Shown here: piece after piece, positions 22,325-33,010 of the stretch
Layout: the number at the start of each line of letters is the position of its first letter
Numbering within the stretch: position 1 is the first letter of the stretch
Assembly (NCBI RefSeq): GCF_039555335.1
Contig: NC_092628.1
Span: 35,610,965-35,674,964 of the forward strand
DNA: 64,000 bases
Direction of reading: 5' to 3'
From: Amphiura filiformis
Taxonomy: Eukaryota > Echinodermata > Ophiuroidea > Amphilepidida > Amphiuridae
Made by a program: the position numbers and the translations under genes
Notes under the pieces: generated by a model
Seen by the model: the letters and a program-made list of their open reading frames with translations, nothing else
Databases searched by the model: none
Told to the model about the DNA's origin: nothing

Positions 22325-22885
22325 TTTCTTCAAACCCTAATTAATACACCTTGGGATTTTTGCTTCACCGATTCACCTGATGTTTATGCTTGGAATAATT
22401 TCAAAGACCTTTTTGTTGCTGTTGTCAATGATGTTGTGCCCAGTGCGCTTCTTGGATAACCAAAATTATGATCAGGCTACTCAGAAAGTAGCCGTAGATT
22501 CCGGCGTAGATACAAAGCTGCTACATTATTATATCCAGAAAAAATAAAAGAACTTTAGAAACAAGGTCAATTACGAAGTGAAAAGAACATATTCTAGTTC
22601 ATCATGGTCATATCAAATCTCTTGCATGATGTTGGTCAAACCCCCAAAAGATTCTGGTCTTTTGTCAAAGAAGGCTGCTCCCTCTACCGGTGTCTTCTTT
22701 TGTTCGATAACAATAACTCCATTACCAATCATGTTGAGTTGACCGGATTGATGTGATTGACAAGTGTGCTGACCATCCTGGAATGTTGTTACTTTCGACC
22801 AAGAGTACGGATGGTGCTGGGGTGCTTGAAATTCTCTCCAAACTTGATAACTCTAAGCCTCCAGGCCAAAGAGCTTTTAAATAGA
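22325..22885 (+). pseudogene. LINE endonuclease-RT linker fragment (copy A)
   Basis: Read across frames: TPWDFCFTDSPDVYAWNNFK, DLFVAVVNDVVPSALL, then FRNKVNYEVKRTYSSSSWSY, HDVGQTPKRFWSFVKEG, and near the end VLEILSKLDNSKPPGQRAF. This is the linker between endonuclease and RT of a LINE similar to the one at 18.4-21.6 kb. KPPGQ replaces the usual K-PGPDG. Stops such as the one after the Leu at 22,459 show decay. Confidence 0.7.
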
Positions 22886-23407
22886 AATAGAGTCGCAATA
22901 GATTATATAATCTTTTGTTCGTTTGATGCCGATTAGAAGTTGCGACAGGCTATTCATAAAAGTGGTACCGAATAAAGGGGTTCCGCCATTAAATTGGTCA
23001 CTGATCCGGCATCATATTAACGCTCTACACAACAGGCGAGTATCAATAAGTGACCACACTACAGTCATGTGTAAGGGCAGTCATGTGTAAAGTGGTACCA
23101 TTGTACTCACGTATCCCAAATGTGTGCTTGTGTGGGTCTGAATTCTATAAGGAGGCTTTAGCTGTCGATGCAATCATCTTTACCACCCACCCGACGTTAG
23201 GCGTTTCATTTAAATAAATTGAATGCTCTTGCTGATCGATATTATTAGAATGTATGAAGGCTGCCATATCCAGTCCATATATCTATATTACACTATAATG
23301 GTAATCGCTATACGTATACATTTAAGTATAAGTATAGGCCTATAAAGGTTGTTTTAAAGAAATTTCCATTTAATTTGATTTTAAGAAGGAGATTGGTATA
23401 GAAATAG

Positions 23408-23690
23408 TGGCGTACCCAAAGAGGGGAGGGGTTGGGGAGGGCAGATTCACCTCTGTGAGAAGTCTTGGGAGGGAGGAGGGAGGAAGAGGGGGAGGGATAT
23501 GGAGAATGAGAGAGGGCTGGAGGAAGGGAGAAATAAAGAGATATAATAAAGACAAGTAGATAAATAGAAATATAAGGAAAATGATGGGAATGAGAGAGGG
23601 AGGGTGAGAGGGGACAATGAGAGCGAGGGAGTGATAAAGTGTAGGCCTATGAAAGAATAAGTACAGAGAAGGGAAAAGAAAGGAATGACG
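23408..23690 (+). repeat. Polypurine (GA-rich) tract (copy A)
   Basis: A long run of G/A-rich sequence such as GGAGGGAGGAAGAGGGGGAG. Reading frames through it give low-complexity S/L/P protein on the minus strand and are artefacts. Confidence 0.8.
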
Positions 23691-23937
23691 AATACATTTA
23701 ATAATAGTTATTAGGCCTATATAATAACTAAACACATAATAACACTGGGCAGTCATTCGATGATGTCAATGCCTTTATTCGTTACGTAATTAAAACGCCC
23801 AGTCAGATGTATTTCACACCTACCAAACACAACTCACCCAATTTCGCAAACTGGACGTTGAATGTACACTCTCATGAATATTGATTGGCAACATTTTCCA
23901 ATATGTCAACGCTCTAATCGGAAACAATAGAACAATA

Positions 23938-24005
23938 GACCCTGCAGAGCGTTGCTCCAGGCCCTGATGGCATCAGCGCTTGACTACTGAAATTATTTAC
24001 TCCGG
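23938..24005 (+). pseudogene. Short LINE RT motif fragment (copy A)
   Basis: Reads SVAPGPDGISA, a stop, then LLKLFTP. APGPDGISA is the conserved LINE motif just upstream of the RT core. Only about 20 codons are recognisable. Confidence 0.5.
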
Positions 24006-24617
24006 TAAGTTGTGTAGATGTATGTATCTTTAATATCAATAATACGGTCGATTCATAATACGATGCGCCTCCAGCGTTTGCTGGGGGAGAAATACACATG
24101 CACAGTGCTTAATGGGAAAATGTCGACATCCAAAGCCCGCGTAATGCGAAAACAACACAGGAACAAAATGCCCGACATAATGTCATTGTGTGTTTAAATG
24201 TCAATAAAATTATGTTACACGCGAATACACAGTTTACCAAGTTCATGTTGCATCTGACATGCTTTGACATTTGTCCCCATATGATCTTTGACCTCCAATG
24301 ATGCCACTCACCAAGTTTTAACCAATCGGACAAAGTTTAAAATAATTGCCCTTTGACCTTCGATTTCAACGAAATGTAATTTATAACACTTCTAATATTT
24401 TTCTCGATCTCCCGTATGAATTTGGACAAGTTTAAGGCCAACGGGACAAAGTTTTCAAATTTTGTTATTCGACGTCGGCGATCTCATACTGATGAGAGTA
24501 ATCAATTGGTCATGCACTATACATTAGTATGATTAGTACTCCTTGTGTCAGTCTGTTAATTCATTGCCTACATTGGGCAAAAGCGACAATGACATAATTA
24601 TATTTAAACTTTCTGTA

Positions 24618-24963
24618 AGGGGGTACTACACCCCTGTGGTAAATTTGTGACTATTTTTGCATTTTTATCAAAGAATAATAATGCACTGGTAACAAAAGTT
24701 ATGTATATTATTGGGGCAAGGATTCCAATTACTACACTGACATTTCAGTGACTTACGACAAGCGGTTCAGTATAGATGATAGAAATGAATATCATAGCGG
24801 TACCTTATTTCTTATCATAAATAACGAACCGCTTGTGTCACTGAAATTCCATGTGTAATTGGACGTAGCCTCTATAATATACATAACTTTGTTACCTGTA
24901 TATTATTTTTGAGAAAAATGCAAAAATAGACCAAATTTATCGAGGGGTAATGTACCCCTTAAA
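24618..24963. mobile_element. Palindromic MITE (copy B)
   Basis: Duplicate of the element at 21,881-22,243 with small deletions (for example GGTATATC lost near 24,790, and a disrupted right end GGGGTAATGTACCCCTT). Confidence 0.85.
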
Positions 24964-25059
24964 CACAGCAACCTTGCAAACGCCGTCAAATTTAATTATA
25001 TTGTATAATAAAAAGCTAATAAACTCAATACTATACTGATGTCTTTCTTCAAACCCTAA

Positions 25060-25604
25060 TTAATACACCTTGGGATTTTTGCTTCACCGATTCACCTGAT
25101 GTTTATGCTTGGAATAATTTCAAAGACCTTTTTGTTGCTGTTGTCAATGATGTTGTGCCCAGTGCGCTTCTTGGATAACCAAAATTATGATCAGGCTACT
25201 CAGAAAGTAGCCGTAGATTCCGGCGTAGATACAAAGCTGCTACATTATTATATCCAGAAAAAATAAAAGAACTTTAGAAACAAGGTCAATTACGAAGTGA
25301 AAAGAACATATTCTAGTTCATCATGGTCATATCAAATCTCTTGCATGATGTTGGTCAAACCCCCAAAAGATTCTGGTCTTTTGTCAAAGAAGGCTGCTCC
25401 CTCTACCGGTGTCTTCTTTTGTTCGATAACAATAACTCCATTACCAATCATGTTGAGTTGACCGGATTGATGTGATTGACAAGTGTGCTGACCATCCTGG
25501 AATGTTGTTACTTTCGACCAAGAGTACGGATGGTGCTGAGGTGCTTGAAATTCTCTCCAAACTTGATAACTCTAAGCCTCCAGGCCAAAGAGCTTTTAAA
25601 TAGA
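25060..25604 (+). pseudogene. LINE endonuclease-RT linker fragment (copy B)
   Basis: Near-identical to the fragment at 22,325-22,885. One visible change is GCTGAGGTG in place of GCTGGGGTG near 25,537. Confidence 0.7.
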
Positions 25605-26145
25605 AATAGAGTCGCAATAGATTATATAATCTTTTGTTCGTTTGATGCCGATTAGAAGTTGCGACAGGCTATTCATAAAAGTGGTACCATTGTTTCGAAT
25701 AAAGGGGTTCCGCCATTAAATTGGTCACTGATCCGGCATCATATTAACGCTCTACACAACAGGCGAGTATCAATAAGTGACCACACTACAGTCATGTGTA
25801 AGGGCAGTCATGTGTAAAGTGGTACCATTGTACTCACGTATCCCAAATGTGTGCTTGTGTGGGTCTGAATTCTATAAGGAGGCTTTAGCTGTCGATGCAA
25901 TCATCTTTACCACCCACCCGACGTTAGGCGTTTCATTTAAATAAATTGAATGCTCTTGCTGATCGATATTATTAGAATGTATGAAGGCTGCCATATCCAG
26001 TCCATATATCTATATTACACTATAATGGTAATCGCTATACGTATACATTTAAGTATAAGTATAGGCCTATAAAGGTTGTTTTAAAGAAATTTCCATTTAA
26101 TTTGATTTTAAGAAGGAGATTGGTATAGAAATAGTGGCGTACCCA

Positions 26146-26400
26146 AAGAGGGAGGGGGTTGGGGAGGGGCAGATTCACCTCTGTGAGAAGTCTTGGGACG
26201 GAGGAGGGAGGAAGAGGGGGAGGATATGGAGAATGAGAGAGGGCTGGAGGAAGGAGAAATAAAGAGATATAATAAAGACAAGTAGATAAATAGAGATATA
26301 AGGAAAATGATGGGAATGAGAGAGGGAGGGTGAGAGGGACAATGAGAGCGAGGGAGTGATAAAGTGTGGCCTATGAAAGAATAAGTACAGAGAAGGGAAA
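26146..26400 (+). repeat. Polypurine (GA-rich) tract (copy B)
   Basis: Duplicate of 23,408-23,690 with several 1-base length changes in G runs, as expected in such tracts. Confidence 0.8.
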
Positions 26401-26661
26401 AGAAAGGAATGACGAATACATTTAATAATAGTTATTAGGCCTATATAATAACTAAACACATAATAACACTGGACAGTCATTCGATGATGTCAATGCCTTT
26501 ATTCGTTACGTAATTAAAACGCCCAGTCAGATGTATTTCACACCTACCAAACACAACTCACCCAATTTCGCAAACTGGACGTTGAATGTACACTCTCATG
26601 AATATTGATTGGCAACATTTTCCAATATGTCAACGCTCTAATCGGAAACAATAGAACAATA

Positions 26662-26729
26662 GACCCTGCAGAGCGTTGCTCCAGGCCCTGATGGCATCAG
26701 CGCTTGACTACTGAAATTATTTACTCCGG
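26662..26729 (+). pseudogene. Short LINE RT motif fragment (copy B)
   Basis: Same APGPDGISA motif as at 23,938-24,005, in the duplicated segment. Confidence 0.5.
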
Positions 26730-27074
26730 TAAGTTGTGTAGATGTATGTATCTTTAATATCAATAATACGGTCGATTCATAATACGATGCGCCTCCAGCG
26801 TTTGCTGGGGGAGAAATACACATGCACAGTGCTTAATGGGAAAATGTCGACATCCAAAGCCCGCGTAATGCGAAAACAACACAGGAACAAAATGCCCGAC
26901 ATAATGTCATTGTGTGTTTAAATGTCAATAAAATTATGTTACACGCGAATACACAGTTTACCAAGTTCATGTTGCATCTGACATGCTTTGACATTTGTCC
27001 CCATATGATCTTTGATCTCCAATGATTCCACTCACCAAGTTTTAACCAATCGGACAAAGTTTAAAATAATTGCC

Positions 27075-27365
27075 CTTTGACCTTCGATTTCAACGAAATG
27101 TTATTTATAACACTTCTAATATTTTTCTCGATCTCCCGTATGAATTTGGACAAGTTTAAGGCCAACGGGACAAAGTTTACAAATTTGACCTGTGACTTTC
27201 GACCTCCGTATTCCCCTCATATCAAGGATTCCACCCACCATATCAAGGATTCCCAATCGGACCAAGTTAAAAAAATTTGACATTTGACCTTCGACCTCAG
27301 ATTTCAACCGAAGGTTGCTTAGAACACTCCTCGTATTTTTCTTGATCTCCCGTGTGAATTTGGCG
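27075..27365 (+). repeat. Two tandem units of about 205 bp
   Basis: TTTGACCTTCGATTTCAACG...CTTCTAATATTTTTCTCGAT (27,075 on) recurs as TTTGACCTTCGACCTCAGAT...CTCCTCGTATTTTTCTTGAT (27,282 on). Each is followed by CTCCCGT-TGAATTTGG. The first unit overlaps the end of duplication copy B. Confidence 0.65.
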
Positions 27366-27387
27366 AGGCTCGGATCAGATTCAGAAA

Positions 27388-30300
27388 TCAAACCTCACCT
27401 CACCTCACCTCACCTCACCAGGCTGTGTTCGACCATTGTTGGACGTAGCCCTCTTCATGATTCTTCTTCCACTGTTCTCTGTATCTTGCATTTCTTGTCC
27501 ATGTAGGTCCCATGTAGGCAGTAATGTCATCACGCCACCTCCTCTTCTGTCATCCTCTTGATCTTTTCCCTGTTCTTGGTTGCCATCCTGTAAGCCGTTT
27601 AGTCCATTTGTTATCTTCCCTTCGTGCAAGGTGACCTGCCCATCTACATTTCGCTTTTTTGAGTTTCACCATAATGTCTTTGACTTGAGTTTGACGTCTT
27701 ATTTCAGTGTTCTTAATTTTATCACTTAAGGTAATGTGTAGCATCTTCCTTTCCATTGCTCTTTGGGCTGTTTGTAGTTTCTGTTCCAGGTACTTGGTTG
27801 TTGTCCATGTTTCTGCCCCATATGTCATTGTTGGCAATACACACTGGTTAAACATTCTACTTCTCAGATACATTGGTAACTTTTTATCACATAGAATGTC
27901 CTTAAATATTCCAAAGCAACTCCAGCCTGCCTTTATTCTGATCAAAGCTTCTTCCCTGGTGTTGTCCTCCATCTTCACTGTTTGGCCGAGATATTTATAA
28001 CCATCCACCTTTTCGATAACATCCCCTTCAACTACAATGACATCCTCTGACTGGTGGTTTGTCATATATTTTGTTTTGCCCTTGTATGTGTTCAGTCCAA
28101 TCTTTTTAGTTCCTTTATTCAGATCATTTAACTGGACCTCCATATCCTTTACTGATGTTGTCACCAAAGCTACATCATCTGCAAATCTCAGATCTGTTAG
28201 ATTCTCGCCATCTATGTTGACCCCCCTCTCCTGTAGGTTCAGCTTTCTGAATATATCTTCCATTGCTGTAGTGAATATTTTTGGGGATATTACCCAGCAA
28301 ACTCAAAACGTTTTCGACATCATTCGCAAAAAGTTATAAAAGGTTGTCAGAAAACGTTTAAATGTCGGGTTATATAAAGGGTATATTAAGAGTATAAAAC
28401 GTTTTCATAACCTTAAAAAACATTTTTGATAATCTACTGCTCAGCAAACAAAAATGTTTTAGAGAAAACGTTTAAATGTCGGGTTATATAAAGGGTATAA
28501 AACGTTTTAATAACATTCCAAAAACATTTTTGAAAACTTGATACAAAACATTCTAAACATAATGTTATTTTGGGGTTGAAAAAATATTTTGCGAAAAATG
28601 TTTGCCCAAAATATTATCAATAACGTTTTAAAACGTTTTCATGACCTTTATATAACCCGACATTTAAATGTTATTAAAAAAAAAAAAAAAAAACATTTTA
28701 AGAACATTTATGTGTTTGCTGGGTTCAAATATTTTAACATAATGTTATTTAAGTATTGACACAATATTTGGCAAAAATGTTTGCAAAAATAGTTTACAAT
28801 AACATTTTTTTTATACTTTTAAAAATATTGTTGTAGCGTGTTTTCATACAAAACGTTTTAAAACGTTATCATGACCTTTATATAACCCGACATTTCAATG
28901 TTATTAAAACGTTTTTACCTAAACCAAAAGCCAAAATATGTGGATTTTGGCTGTGGCATTTGTGTAGATGTCCGCAAGAATTTGGACATACCCTTCATTG
29001 ATTCCAACTTTACGTAGTGCTGTAAAGAGGTCTTTTTGTTCCACTGAGTCAAAGGCCTTATATAGTCTATATATCCAATGCATAGCTTCAAACTATATTC
29101 ATTTGCCTTCTCAATAAGCAATGATAAGTTGGTTGATGGCATGCAGATGGTCTACTGTGGAATATCCACTTCTGAAGCCTGCCTGTTCTCTTGGTTGGTT
29201 TTCATCAAGCACTCCTTTTATTCTGTTCTGTATTATCCTTGTGAAAATTTTGTACACATGTGAACACAGGCTGATATGTCTGTAGTTTTTTATGTCTGTT
29301 TTTTCACCTTTCTTTTAAAGGAGATTCAGTTTTGCCTCTTTCCAGCAAACTGGTATCCTTTTTTCATCCAATATTTGGTTATAGAGTCCAGCTAAATGTT
29401 GAGTAATCCCCTCTCCTCCAATCTTGATTATATCACTAGTAATGTCATCTGTTCCTGGTGCTTTGCTGTCTTTCATCTCCTTTACCGCCATTTCCACTTC
29501 TTTTTGTGTTATACTTGGGATGGCTGATATGTCTGGTGATATTGTATTTGGTTTTGCCTCATTTGATTTGGAACTATGCAGGTCTTGATAAAAGTCTGCG
29601 CATACACTAAGTATGTCTTGCCTGTCATTTGTCAAGACACCGTCTTTTTGTCTCATTTGGTGCATTCTTGATTTCTTCCGGTTCAGCTTTGCAATATGCT
29701 GAGGCCCTCGTCCACTTTTGAGACTGATTTCTATTTGTTCTTTTCTCTTCTTTCTTATCCTCTGTCTACGTTTTTTCCTCACAGTTTTGACGAGCTCTCT
29801 ATATTCGCTCTTTTCGGGTATTGATTTGTCGATAATTTCTCTCAATTCTTTCCTCCTTCTGTCCAGGGCCTCTCTTTGTCCTCCTCAGTTGTTTGCTTCC
29901 TCCTCTTCCCTTGTGGAGCTACTTCTGCTGCCATTTCCATCACAGTGCTGGATATAATTTGGTATTTTTGGTCTAAATCCAACTCTTCAATGTCTAGTCC
30001 CTCAAAGCGATTTTTCAATTCTTCTCTTTTAGTCGTAGGATGTTAATCTTGCTTTTCTGATTTGCTTTTCATTTCTGATAAATTTAAGTCCTATATCTAC
30101 TTTTGTGATAACTCCACAGTCCTGGATAATTCCTTTTGGCTACTGAGAATAAAGTCTATTTGGTTTCTGGGGTGTCCATTGGGGCTTTCCCATGTCCAAT
30201 AGCGGTTTTTATTTTTCTTGAAGAATGTGTTGCCTATAACAGCTTATGCTGTGCTGCAAATTCCTTTGTTGGCTTCTATTGCCTTACTCACGTCTTCATA

Positions 30301-31060
30301 GAATATTTCTACTATCTCATCATGTACATGTTCGCTAGTGTGCGCATAACTTGGATAATGCTTATTTGGTCTTTTCCTGTCAAATGAAGGTCGAGTGCAG
30401 CTACTCTGTTGGAGTAGCTTTTTATTTCTGGGACATAATCGGAAGTACAAGAAATCAAATTCCTTTTTCTTCTGTGTCCTCTTCAGTTTTGCCATGATTA
30501 TATAACCACATTCCTCCCTGTAGGTCAACAATCCCCTGTCCTTCTCTCTTGGTTTCTGCTAATCCAATGATATCCCATTTGAATTCTTGTAGTTTATCCA
30601 ACAGTGTTTCAAATACTCCCTCTGTTCTCAGAGTCCTTGTATTATAAGTACAAATATTCAACATTTGTCCAGCCATTTTCCCCGTCTCAATCTTGACGTT
30701 TCCGTTAGGCTTTGGCTTCAAGACGTCATGTTGAGCGTTATGACTAGGCAATTTACAGCTTCTGCATGGTTGGATAACCAAAGATTATGATCAGGCATGG
30801 TTGATAGAGTGCTCTGCGGCCTCTAGTTGTGCTACTTTCCATAATCATGAATGTTTTTTGCCATAAATCGACGTGCTGGCAGGGCGTGTTGTCGATTGAG
30901 GTTTCTGTCAATACCTCACCCTTATTCTGCTCTTATCTGTAGACAATCCTGGAGGTGTAGGTTCGATGTTCTTGAGATCTGCAACCATCCAGACTGCTCC
31001 AACAGCCTTTCAGGTCACAGAATATTGCCCCAGAAATCAAACCAGTAAAAGCTATCTGAA
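27388..31060 (-). pseudogene. RTE-type LINE, nearly full length, endonuclease + reverse transcriptase, frameshifted
   Basis: From the 5' side (31,060 downward): a UTR, then an APE-type endonuclease start (LNICTYNTRTLRTEGVFETL and WDIIGLAETKREGQG, carrying the catalytic N and E), IIQVYAHTSEHVHDEIVEIF in pieces, SPNGHPRNQIDFIL, an intact 176-codon linker/finger segment at 29,315-29,845 (KKSRMHQMRQKDGVLTND, APGTDDITSDIIKIGGEGIT), AGFRSGYSTVDHL, motif A CIGYIDYIKAFDSVEQ (shifted), an insertion, ISPKIFTTAMEDIFRKLNLQ, motif C DLRFADDVALVTTS, and the thumb LPTMTYGAETWTTTKYLEQK, CRWAGHLARRED. The longest frame, 27,550-28,263, is 237 codons. The 3' end carries (GTGAG)n at 27,388-27,420. It needs several frame corrections, so it is inactive, yet motif C is intact. 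Confidence 0.9.
28291..28917. mobile_element. MITE insertion with CCCAGCAAAC / GTTTGCTGGG termini, plus fused partial copy
   Basis: ACCCAGCAAACTCAAAACGT at 28,291 is mirrored by GTGTTTGCTGGGT ending at 28,726. The interior is built from repeated AAAACGTTTAAATGTCGGGT and CCTTTATATAACCCGACATT phrases in both orientations plus a 17-base A run near 28,677. A second partial piece (28,727-28,917) repeats the same interior. It splits the LINE between RT motifs A and B; the LINE frame ends at ISPKIF on one side and resumes at LADIYTNATAKIH on the other. Confidence 0.8.
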
Positions 31061-32039
31061 CATTGTGTCGTTCTTCACATTGTAACCATGGTAACTGCAA
31101 ACCCAAGGAAAACAACCAGTTGATTAATATCAAAAGTGTTCCAAAGTCAAGGCATAAACATCAATTGTCACATTTGATCTTCAGTTTGTGCTTCATCATC
31201 AATATGATCAGGGCCAGGGTTAAAACTACTGTTTGACTAAATAACCATTGTTAGATTGGAAATTCTATGAAGAAATGATTTCAATCTATCAGCATCATCA
31301 ACCATATCATAACAGAATAAGATTGTTTTCTTCGAAATTTTACCAGAAAAGAAGGTGAAGATGGGAGTCTAAAAAGTTGATTTCATAATTTTCAACGAGA
31401 AACGCACAAATGTGACCCGGCAGCACAAATGAGCCGTAAATTCCCTAAATTGTATTCTTAGTTACGATATAAAATGTGTACCAAGGGCATATTCATCGGT
31501 AACTTAAGCTGGCCCGACATCCGTCTCATTTTGATAGTCAAAAACTAATCAATAATCCTATTGTTGAAGTGGATAATAAGCTTCTACCTTAGATGGCTAT
31601 AGAACTTTTAATAGCTCTGGTCTTTGTTTGCTTTTGCTAAATCCTGTTCAAGTGGTGGTTACCAGGCATTGTATTTTGTACAGGTATGCATAACCAAAAA
31701 TTACACCACATTTCGCCATACTGCATTTTAGAAACGCTTGCTGTTAGAATAAGAAACATTTGAATTGTAATTATTGCACAGGTCACGGCGACCCTTTGAC
31801 CTTTCCGGAAAAAGCCGAGTGGCAGGTTTTTCAAATAAATATTTTCTGTGTAAAAACTGTACCATCAGATAGGTAATGGAATATATGAATATTAACTGTA
31901 CATCTATCACAACAATTTTTGATAACAACTTGCGTCACAATTGATCTAGTATAGAAGGTAGAGAATTTATTTCAATCTTATATACGCCATTTTTTTTGGA
32001 ATTAAGTGAAAATTAATTCTGTAAAAACTGTAATTTTTT
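31061..32039. other. Non-coding stretch
   Basis: About 1 kb with no gene. A possible dispersed-repeat start (TGTGACCCGGCAGCACAAAT) lies near 31,411. Confidence 0.4.
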
Positions 32040-32344
32040 GACAAATTATTAAAATTTGATATTTTTCATATTTTTATATAACAGTCCTCGAAGTAAATTT
32101 TATAAATCTAATGACATATTCTTAAAGTGTATGTATAGCTGGAAGCATATTGAAAATATGGATTTTTTTCCCCAAAATGACCTACACTTTAAGTAAAAAT
32201 CATCATTTGCGAATTTCAAAAAATCAAAATTATTTTATATCAAAAGGACATTCTTCGTTGTTCAGAATGCAATTCAACATGTCTGATGTGTTCTAATGTC
32301 CCGCCATAAATAATCTCCAAACATTCATACCCCATCCCTTAAAT
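32040..32344. mobile_element. Truncated copy of the TTAAGGG palindromic MITE
   Basis: Shares with the complete copy at 56,038-56,699 the phrases AACAGTCCTCGAAGTAAATT, CTAATGACATATTCTTAAAG, ATTCTTCGT followed by CAGAATGCAATTCAACATGT, GATGTGTTCTAATGTCCCGC and the end CATACCCCATCCCTTAA. Much of the central inverted region is missing. Confidence 0.8.
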
Positions 32345-32414
32345 GGGGAAACTTAGGCAGGCGATAAAGAGAAAATATATTTACTTTAGCACTTATGGAC
32401 TGTCAATTGAGACT

Positions 32415-32478
32415 TTCAAATAACAGCCCTCACTTAACAGGCATTAAAATGTCTGTTAAGTGAGGGCTGTTATTTGAA
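32415..32478. repeat. 26-bp perfect-stem hairpin (31 bp with inner pairing)
   Basis: The arm 32,415-32,440 (TTCAAATAACAGCCCTCACT...) is exactly complementary to 32,453-32,478. The 12-nt loop GCATTAAAATGT can extend the stem by five more pairs, one of them G-T. Geometry resembles a small RNA precursor or a very young foldback; no ORF nearby. Confidence 0.85.
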
Positions 32479-32859
32479 CAGTTATGGGATTAGTTAATAA
32501 TATTATTTTGATAAATTTCAGGTGGTGGTCGCAGTGCATTCTCTAAATTCAGTAAATATCCACCGTCAACCGTGTAATTGAATGGGATTATTTTGAAATT
32601 TTAAAACGCTCGAAATATCACAAACAAATAGGCCTATGTTAATAAATAATATAAATACAAGCTAAAACCGTTGGGGTTCGATAATGAACCCCACAAAATT
32701 AACCGAGTATATTGGAAAATGCCATACGGCCGGGCGGTGTCACAAGTTGTCGGCTCTATCATGCCACTCGCCGCCTGATAGGTTTCTACCTCTTACAAAT
32801 GTTATTCGGGTCAAATTTATTGTCAAAACACGGAGGTAAAATAGCATTGAAATAGAAAT

Positions 32860-33010
32860 AGATGTATCAAGGACGTTTATGAACATTAATAAATAGATGT
32901 ATCGAGCATGTTACGTTTATGAGCATTAAGACATAGATGTAACAAATTGTTATACGTTTATGAACATTAATAAATGGATGTATAGAGGATGTTACGCTTA
33001 TGAACATTAT
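32860..33010 (+). repeat. Four tandem units, about 40-45 bp
   Basis: Repeats of ATAGATGTAT...CGTTTATGAACATTAATAAA with substitutions. Four units can be counted from the ATAGATGTA anchor. Confidence 0.75.

Larger units (their letters stand above)
21716..27180 (+). repeat. 2.7-kb tandem duplication (copy A 21,716-24,455; copy B 24,456-27,180)
   Basis: Both copies begin AATTTTGTTATTCGACGTCG. Copy A's end (GGCCAACGGGACAAAGTTTT) runs directly into copy B's start; copy B ends in the same phrase (GGCCAACGGGACAAAGTTTA) and continues into unique sequence. Start offset is 2,740 bp and end offset 2,724 bp, so the copies differ by small indels plus rare substitutions. Each contains the MITE, the LINE linker fragment, the polypurine tract and the LINE motif listed below. 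Confidence 0.95.

Noticed and set aside
23370-23756. 128-codon ORF rich in S, L, P and its copy near 26,175
   Set aside because: Both are translations of the GA-rich tract; they differ by frameshifts between copies, so they are not maintained.
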